DNA from: Methylococcales bacterium
GTDB lineage: Bacteria; Pseudomonadota; Gammaproteobacteria; JABHGC01
Length of the DNA stretch: 35,989 nt
Assembly: GCA_018671575.1 (NCBI GenBank)
Contig: JABHHM010000281.1
Span: 1-35,989, forward strand
Direction: 5' to 3'
Shown here: piece after piece, positions 30,969 through 35,989 of the stretch
Layout of the letters: each line of letters starts with the position of its first letter
How positions within the stretch are numbered: the stretch's first letter is position 1
The notes under the pieces: generated by a model
What the model saw: only the letters and a program-made list of their open reading frames with translations
What the model was told of the DNA's origin: nothing
The model's database searches: none
Made by a program: the position numbers and the translations under genes

Positions 30969-31060
30969 TGGACCACGAACACAAATAAACACCGATGATA
31001 TTTAAATCTCCATGTTCATCAGTGCTTCTATAATATTTTGTTACTTTGCCCAAAGGGCAT
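30969..31060. repeat. Intergenic repeats: GACCACGAACACA type and TGCCCAAAGGGCA
   Basis: This stretch begins GGACCACGAACACAAATAAA and contains an inverted repeat, CACCGATGA at 30990-30998 with TCATCAGTG at 31016-31024 (8 of 9 pairs). It resembles the ACCACGAACAC / GTTCATCxGTG repeats scattered in several large bacterial genomes. Next to it, at 31047-31060, is TGCCCAAAGGGCAT, a 5-3-5 palindrome that recurs exactly at 35869-35882. Both are non-coding and lie before the MtnC-like gene. Confidence 0.55.
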
Positions 31061-31069
31061 CATATTTTT

Positions 31070-31762
31070 ATGAATAGCCGTAAAAAAATTAGCACAGTCA
31101 TCAGTAGTCTTGAAAATATTATTCCACTTCAAGCTTATTTGCAATCACATTTGTTGCCTTATATTGAATCAAATATTGACAGTTTTTTAGTACGTCACAT
31201 TAATAATATTGCCGTTCAGTTGCACGTGAATTCCTTGAAAGAGTTATTGGAAGCGCCTGTCAATAATGCTGATCTGGCAAAAAATATCCTGCAATGGGGA
31301 CGTGAGAATTATAATTTACGTGCTTTTAAAGCGCTACAGGCAATGATTTGGGAAGAAGGTTTTCAGAATAAAGAATTGTTAGCTCCTGTTTGTCAGGATA
31401 ACATGAAGCAGTTTACTCAATGGCAGTTTCAGGATATAAAAATATATATCTATTCCCGTCAGGCAATTCAGGCTCAAAAGGGCATTTTGTTGCATACAGA
31501 AGCGGGCGAGTTGAGTGAGTTGATTAGTGGGTATTTTGATTTAAGATCGGGTTCTAAAACAGAGTCAGATTCCTACTTAATATTGGCGGACGAACTTGGT
31601 GAAGATGTGTCTTGTATTATGTATGTGACACCTTATGTTAAAGAAGCGGATGCCGCTTATCGGTCAGGTGTGAACGTTGTATTGATAGATCATCTTCATC
31701 AAATAAATTCAGTAAAACCCTATGTCGTTGTGCCTGATGTTAGAGGAATACGGGTCGGGTAA
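31070..31762 (+). CDS. MtnC-like HAD protein lacking catalytic aspartates (pseudoenzyme)
   Basis: This protein has 230 residues from the ATG at 31070; the frame also opens at a TTG at 31046, inside the TGCCC repeat. The whole length aligns by eye with enolase-phosphatase E1 (MtnC) of methionine salvage: LLPYIESNIDSFL, FKALQAMIWEEGF, IKIYIYSRQAIQAQK, ISGYFDLRSGSK (Lys163), ADAAYRSGVNVVLI. The active-site residues are changed. The nucleophile loop VTDIEGTT has become VISSLENII, with Ser13 at the nucleophilic Asp; the YSSGS substrate loop is YSRQA; and the magnesium-binding FLSD motif is MYVTP. The frame is intact and the fold core kept, so the gene is probably expressed as a non-catalytic relative with a new role rather than a pseudogene. 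No other methionine-salvage genes (mtnA, B, D) are nearby. Confidence 0.7.
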   Translation: MNSRKKISTVISSLENIIPLQAYLQSHLLPYIESNIDSFLVRHINNIAVQLHVNSLKELLEAPVNNADLAKNILQWGRENYNLRAFKALQAMIWEEGFQNKELLAPVCQDNMKQFTQWQFQDIKIYIYSRQAIQAQKGILLHTEAGELSELISGYFDLRSGSKTESDSYLILADELGEDVSCIMYVTPYVKEADAAYRSGVNVVLIDHLHQINSVKPYVVVPDVRGIRVG

Positions 31763-31804
31763 ATTATATGAAATAATACAGTTTTTCCGTTAGTGGTAGG
31801 GGAA

Positions 31805-32569
31805 TTATGTTCTGACTGTCCCTAAATAAACATCATATCTTGTGTTCTTATTAACTACGTTGTAGTCCGCTTTTTTCTGGGTGATTGGTTGGGCTGTTTT
31901 AGGCCTTTTAACCACAACTTTGGTTGCGATATTTAAGCATATTTCAAATAAGTCTGCGGAATCCTCATCTTTACCAACCAGTTTTTGAATTATCTGCATT
32001 TCTTTTTTGACTTTGGCTGATTTGTTTCGTTTCGGGTACATCGGATCCATATAAATAACATCAATGGCTTGATTGTTTAATAAAAAAAAATCCGATGCAA
32101 TGAGTTGCTTGGAATCAGCGTTAATTAATTGAATATTTTTAACGATGGATTCGGTAGAAAGGTCTTGTTGTGCCCGTTTAAGTGCATCAAATAGTAGGGC
32201 ATATAATATTGGGGATCGTTCAATGATGGTTACCTGACAACCCAGACTCGCTAAAATAAATGCGTCTTTTCCCAATCCTCCCGTTGCATCAACAACAATA
32301 GGTCTTTTTTTTGTGCCAATGGCTTTTGCCAGTGGTTGTTTGTGATGATTGTCATGCTGGTTTTGAATGCGATGAGCTAATTTTCCGTGATTGAAGTCTA
32401 TCAATAAGTTGCCACAGTCAAGTTCATTATCACAATAAGATAGACCTGTTTCGGTGAAACTTAAAAAACAAGAATGTCCAGTTATTTGATCACTCCAAGG
32501 AATATTTAATTGTTCTGATAAACGTTTGGTTTGTTGAATAAATTGATTGTGTTGGCATAAAAATATCAT
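31805..32569 (-). CDS. rsmJ: 16S rRNA (guanine-1516-N2)-methyltransferase RsmJ
   Basis: This 254-residue SAM-dependent methyltransferase modifies G1516 (E. coli numbering) of 16S rRNA. The SAM-binding loop is VVDATGGLGKDAFILASLGC, followed by the acidic strand end IIERSP. The catalytic/target motif is YMDPMYPKRNKSAKVKKEMQ, which is close to the RsmJ/YhiQ signature (DPM-P-K-KSA-VKKEM). The C-terminal VVKRPKTAQPI and NTRYDVYL are also typical. The length is normal. RsmJ is mainly a gammaproteobacterial protein, which supports the taxonomic placement of the window. It is monocistronic and converges on the MtnC-like gene with 42 bases between the stops. Confidence 0.93.
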   Translation of the reverse strand: MIFLCQHNQFIQQTKRLSEQLNIPWSDQITGHSCFLSFTETGLSYCDNELDCGNLLIDFNHGKLAHRIQNQHDNHHKQPLAKAIGTKKRPIVVDATGGLGKDAFILASLGCQVTIIERSPILYALLFDALKRAQQDLSTESIVKNIQLINADSKQLIASDFFLLNNQAIDVIYMDPMYPKRNKSAKVKKEMQIIQKLVGKDEDSADLFEICLNIATKVVVKRPKTAQPITQKKADYNVVNKNTRYDVYLGTVRT

Positions 32570-32656
32570 TGTGGGTAGGTGTTTTTCTTGAATTAATAAA
32601 ATTTATAAGCTATGTATAGTTTTTCATGGAATTTTAATAGATAATTGTATGCATTA

Positions 32657-32679
32657 TATGATAAAACGTCGATATCATA
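32657..32679. promoter_or_regulatory. Inverted repeat upstream of the PEGA/FGE gene
   Basis: TATGATA and TATCATA form a perfect 7-base inverted repeat with a nine-base spacer. It lies in the 186-base AT-rich region between divergent rsmJ and the PEGA/FGE gene, about 77 bases before the latter's ATG. It could be an operator; no clear promoter elements are otherwise visible in this gap. Confidence 0.3.
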
Positions 32680-32755
32680 AAAAATAAGAATAATAAAATT
32701 CCTGAATTATAAAAAATAACCACAATCATTGGTTTCAAATGGTTGCATAAGCTAT

Positions 32756-35700
32756 ATGATAATAAAAAAGATTAAATGGTCAGTTGTGTTGGGAGGATGT
32801 CTGATTAGCCAATGGGTTATGGCTGATACAGGTTTGTCTGTTTGTGATTTGCAAAGTGTTTTAAAATTCAATTCACAACAACTGTCGGCAAAGGCAGTTA
32901 AAAATAAAATAATATCTTCTCAAATAGTTCATTCAAATAATGAGCTAAATGCTGCAAAATCAAATATAAAAAATTGCAATCTAGCCATTAAACAAAAGTT
33001 GGTTTCTAATCAGCGTGAAATATCAACTTTGATGTCAATTCAGTCTGATATTATCGCTAATCGTGATTTTTCAACGATTAATCTACAAACAACTCAGTAT
33101 CGAAATGCTCAAAAGACAATAAGAAATATCCTGCCAAAGCACTTGAAAGGTGTTAAATATAAGGGATTGTTTTTGACGTTGATTAAATACCCATCCTATT
33201 TTGAAAGCAAAAAATCACTTAAATCAATGGCACACAATATCATTGAAAAAGATGCCATTGTTTCGATGAATAGAATGTTTCTAAAAACAGTACCTAAACT
33301 GTCAATTTCCAATGCCATGAAATCTGAAATAAACCAATTAATTTCTGGCAATATGGTGTTGGAAGAAAATTATTTATCGGAATCGAATCCCAGTAAAAAA
33401 GTATATTTTAATTTGTCAAAAATTTCAGTTAAACCTGTAGAGGCTGGGAGTTCTGCGCTGAATTCTACTGAGTATCCTGGTTATCAAAGTAAAGTTTTTT
33501 TTATTGAGGACAATCAGTGGCAAAACTCTTTAGCAGGATGGGGTGTTTCTGATAAACAAATCAAGAAAATAAATAAAGTGGTTAATACTTTTTCAAGCAG
33601 TGTGAAAAATGAAAATTCAAGAATTCAAAGCAAGCAACAGGAAGCTATTCTTGATATGGCCTCACAAATAGGGCAATACGAAAATAAAATAAATAAACTG
33701 GAACAACAAAAACAACAACAACTCAAAATATTAAGTTCTAGCTATATTAAAATAGGTCTTGAATGTAATAACCTTTTATATCGATGTGTCAATCATGCAT
33801 TGAGTACCATCAAAGCAACTGTTAATGAAAAAAATCAGCAATTGGTTTCATTGAAACAATTTGATTTGTTTTATAAGGAAGGAACAGTCGCAATAAAAAA
33901 TAGTCCTGCACAAGATATTGCAAAATATGTCATGGAATTAATGAATCAAATGATTTCACAATATGAAACATTGAACCCCGTGGCTGAAATTTCAAATAAT
34001 AAAGCCTCTACCAGTCAGTTAAACTGGAATCAATACCAAATGAAGCGCGGTTTAAAAAACTTCTGGGTTTATATTGTTCCTCAAGAAGAAGATATGTTTT
34101 ATGTTTTAACATCGACACAATTTAAAATAAAAACCAGTCGTGAAAAAATTAGCTTTCAACCACATGTGATGGCTAAAAACTCTCAGGTTGACACCATTAA
34201 TTGTTTGAAAGAAATACCCAATAGTCTATTAAAAAATACGCCATTGATTCATTTGACGGTCAAGTTTAATGTAGAGGGTGCGAATGTTAGAATCATGAAT
34301 ATCAGTGAGAAATATTATCCAGGTATTTTATTGTATCCAGGTGCTTATCATCTTGAGGTCAATAAGGAAGGATTCGATGTCTGGAAAAAGTGGGTCTATC
34401 TCAGTCATTCAGATATGACTGTCAATGTTAGCTTGAAAAAAAGTAATGCAACAATAAATGATGCATTGAATAAATATGCTCTGACTGTTAAGACAATGCC
34501 CTTGTCTGCCAATATAAAAATCATGAATATTGACCCAAAATATAGTGCTGGAATGCTTTTGAAACCACAGTATTATGATGTTCAGGTGACAAAAAGGGGT
34601 TATCACCACTCTCGTCAATGGTTGAAAATGGACAATAAAGACCTGACAGTTTCAGTTAATTTAAGGAAAAAAGATGTAAAAGATGTTGGCTTTTTGACTT
34701 TGAATAGTAATTATGCCGATGCAACTGTTTATATTGATCGTCAATTAATGAATAACCGATTTAATAAACAAATCAAGCTGTCTTCTGGGTTGCATGAGGT
34801 GGTGGTGGAGAAACCTGGCTATCGCTGTTGGAATCAGTCGTTTGACCTGAAAAAATCTGAAAAGGTTAAATTATATGCTGTTTTAACACCTAAAAAAATT
34901 ATTAAACTGAAAAATATTAAACCTGTACTCACTGAAAATAATATTGTAAAAACTAAGCCTATTCAGTCACAGCCTCCTTTAAAAAGTAGTTCTCTAGTAA
35001 AAAAAGTTGAACTTACGCCAAAACCCACCATAAAACAGAAAAAAATAAATAAAATTGCACCTATAATGAAAGCACCAAGCAATTTAATGGTTGGAAAAAC
35101 TTGGACAGAAAATAAAACCAACATGGAGTTTATGGGGGTTCCTGGTGGATGTTTTCAGATGGGCAGTGTTGATGGAATTTCAAATGAAAAACCAGTGCAT
35201 GAGGTTTGTGTGGATGATTTTTTCATGGGTAAATTTGAAGTAACTCAGAAACAGTGGAATTTAGTGATGGGTAATAATCCCGCTGATTTCCAATCATGGG
35301 TTCAAAAAACGGATGATTATCCCGTTGAAAGTGTTTCCTGGGAAGATGTTCAGTCTTATGTGTCCAAGTTGAATCAAATGACAGGACATGTGTTTCGTTT
35401 GCCTTCTGAGGCAGAATGGGAGTTTGCTTGTCGGGGTAAGAGTCATCAGGATATTTTTTCTGGCGGTAATTCATCGGTTACTGTTGATGAAATTGCTAAT
35501 ATTTGTGATAAAAAATGCCAGTATGAATGGCGTAGTAAACAGCATGATGATGGTTATGAAAAGATTTCACCCGTTGGGTTGAAAAAACCAAACAGCTATG
35601 GTTTGTATGATATGTCGGGCAATGTTTGGGAATGGATTGAAGATGGCTACGATGAATTGGCTTATGAAAAACATCTCAATAAAAACCCATTGATTACTGG

Positions 35701-35833
35701 TGGAAAAAAGAAAGTTGGACGAGGTGGTAGTTGGGTCGTGCATTATCAATTGTCCCGCTGTGCTGCAAGGCGAGATGGTGAAAAAAATAAGAAAGCCAAT
35801 GATTTAGGTTTCCGTTTGATAAAGCTGAATTAA
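32756..35833 (+). CDS. Exported PEGA-repeat protein with FGE-sulfatase (SUMF1-like) domain
   Basis: The preferred start is the ATG at 32756 rather than the TTG at 32729: it gives a clean signal peptide (MIIKKIKWSVVLGGCLISQW, cut after VMA) and a 1025-residue exported protein. Residues about 30-480 are helical with a Gln-rich coiled coil (KINKLEQQKQQQ) and are not recognised. Three PEGA-type beta repeats follow (about 497-570, 575-640, 644-705; for example YPGAYHLEVNKEGF and SSGLHEVVVEKPGY). A Lys/Pro-rich linker (about 710-780) leads to an FGE-sulfatase domain (about 780-1025) with the family landmarks FQMGS, FEVTQKQWN, PVESVSWEDV, RLPSEAEWEFACRG, MSGNVWEW, GRGGSW and LGFRLI. The cysteine pair of true formylglycine-generating enzymes is not conserved (only SRCAARR), so it is likely a binding or structural member. 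No sulfatase gene is adjacent. PEGA domains suggest a cell-envelope location. Confidence 0.85.
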   Translation: MIIKKIKWSVVLGGCLISQWVMADTGLSVCDLQSVLKFNSQQLSAKAVKNKIISSQIVHSNNELNAAKSNIKNCNLAIKQKLVSNQREISTLMSIQSDIIANRDFSTINLQTTQYRNAQKTIRNILPKHLKGVKYKGLFLTLIKYPSYFESKKSLKSMAHNIIEKDAIVSMNRMFLKTVPKLSISNAMKSEINQLISGNMVLEENYLSESNPSKKVYFNLSKISVKPVEAGSSALNSTEYPGYQSKVFFIEDNQWQNSLAGWGVSDKQIKKINKVVNTFSSSVKNENSRIQSKQQEAILDMASQIGQYENKINKLEQQKQQQLKILSSSYIKIGLECNNLLYRCVNHALSTIKATVNEKNQQLVSLKQFDLFYKEGTVAIKNSPAQDIAKYVMELMNQMISQYETLNPVAEISNNKASTSQLNWNQYQMKRGLKNFWVYIVPQEEDMFYVLTSTQFKIKTSREKISFQPHVMAKNSQVDTINCLKEIPNSLLKNTPLIHLTVKFNVEGANVRIMNISEKYYPGILLYPGAYHLEVNKEGFDVWKKWVYLSHSDMTVNVSLKKSNATINDALNKYALTVKTMPLSANIKIMNIDPKYSAGMLLKPQYYDVQVTKRGYHHSRQWLKMDNKDLTVSVNLRKKDVKDVGFLTLNSNYADATVYIDRQLMNNRFNKQIKLSSGLHEVVVEKPGYRCWNQSFDLKKSEKVKLYAVLTPKKIIKLKNIKPVLTENNIVKTKPIQSQPPLKSSSLVKKVELTPKPTIKQKKINKIAPIMKAPSNLMVGKTWTENKTNMEFMGVPGGCFQMGSVDGISNEKPVHEVCVDDFFMGKFEVTQKQWNLVMGNNPADFQSWVQKTDDYPVESVSWEDVQSYVSKLNQMTGHVFRLPSEAEWEFACRGKSHQDIFSGGNSSVTVDEIANICDKKCQYEWRSKQHDDGYEKISPVGLKKPNSYGLYDMSGNVWEWIEDGYDELAYEKHLNKNPLITGGKKKVGRGGSWVVHYQLSRCAARRDGEKNKKANDLGFRLIKLN

Positions 35834-35989
35834 GGGGATGCGCAATAAATAAACATCCAACTTGCTTGTGCCCAAAGGGCATAGCAATTTTTTTGCCCGC
35901 CTTTTTTGTTGCAAAAATAGTTGTGTAGTTCGACTACACGCCTATTTTTGCGCCTCAAAGGCAAACAAAAATCCTGCACAATTTGGACA
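35833..35989. repeat. Dispersed palindromic repeat element at the window end (cut)
   Basis: After the PEGA/FGE stop, a non-coding stretch contains AGGGGATGCGCAAT (shared with the element at 30138-30175), the TGCCCAAAGGGCAT palindrome (also at 31047), a T-run followed by GCCCGCC, a long hairpin (35911-35951), an outer partial inverted repeat (ATTTTTTTGCC against GGCAAACAAAAAT), and finally TGCACAATTTGGACA, the inverse of a motif at about 30150-30167. It looks like a composite MITE- or REP-like element. The right end lies outside the window. Confidence 0.5.
35911..35951 (+). terminator. Long hairpin downstream of the PEGA/FGE gene
   Basis: GCAAAAATAG-TT-GTGTAGT pairs with ACTACAC-GC-CTATTTTTGC around a TCG loop: 17 paired bases with one internal two-base mismatch. 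It lies 78 bases after the stop codon. No T-run follows directly on the plus strand, so it may be a strong terminator-like structure or the core of the repeat element rather than a classical intrinsic terminator. Confidence 0.55.

Noticed and set aside
32756-35833. Functional formylglycine-generating sulfatase activator
   Set aside because: Only the fold landmarks are present; the cysteine pair is absent and there is no sulfatase gene in the window.

Overview
This AT-rich window looks like chromosomal DNA of a gammaproteobacterium. The rsmJ gene, the large hybrid histidine kinases, the PilZ protein and the PEGA/FGE-type protein all fit that group. The many sensor proteins, the toxin-antitoxin/Fic/DUF4143 genes and the small dispersed palindromic repeats suggest a large sulfur bacterium or relative (Thiotrichales/Beggiatoaceae-like). 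That genus-level guess is inference, not something the sequence proves. I saw no rRNA, tRNA, CRISPR array or intact insertion sequence.

Region 1 (1-17.6 kb) holds a complete-looking polyunsaturated fatty acid (PUFA) synthase locus. It starts after the 5' part of a divergent coiled-coil gene (minus strand, cut by the window edge). The order is pfaD (enoyl reductase), then pfaA (KS-AT-six ACPs-KR-DH), then a pfaC-type subunit (KS-CLF-two FabA-like double-hotdog DHs-PKS-type DH-acyltransferase). The last two genes are translationally coupled (TAA-C-ATG). The enoyl reductase coming first and an AGPAT/PlsC-like acyltransferase fused to the end of the last subunit recall the pfa1-pfa2-pfa3 loci of terrestrial myxobacteria, rather than the pfaABCD(E) loci of Shewanella-type marine bacteria. 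No second AT (PfaB), no phosphopantetheinyl transferase (PfaE) and no free-standing thioesterase are in the window.

Region 2 (17.6-20.3 kb) is an accessory patch: a DUF4143-type AAA ATPase, a decayed Fic-family gene and a VapBC toxin-antitoxin pair with its probable operator.

Region 3 (20.3-30.1 kb) is a signalling block. A NarL/LuxR response regulator overlaps a family-5-like uracil-DNA glycosylase gene. A three-gene minus-strand operon encodes a membrane sensor with three roughly 95-residue periplasmic repeats and a GAF domain but no output domain, a secreted repeat protein, and a HAMP-GAF-histidine kinase-REC hybrid. Divergent to it is a soluble REC-HK-REC kinase, followed by a PilZ-like protein. 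The three overlapping genes look like one split sensor system and are the best candidate for an undescribed signalling module.

Region 4 (30.1-36 kb) holds an unrecognised coiled-coil protein, an MtnC-like (enolase-phosphatase) protein that has lost its catalytic aspartates, rsmJ, and a large exported PEGA/FGE-sulfatase-domain protein. Palindromic repeats lie between these genes, and a large hairpin-bearing element closes the window.
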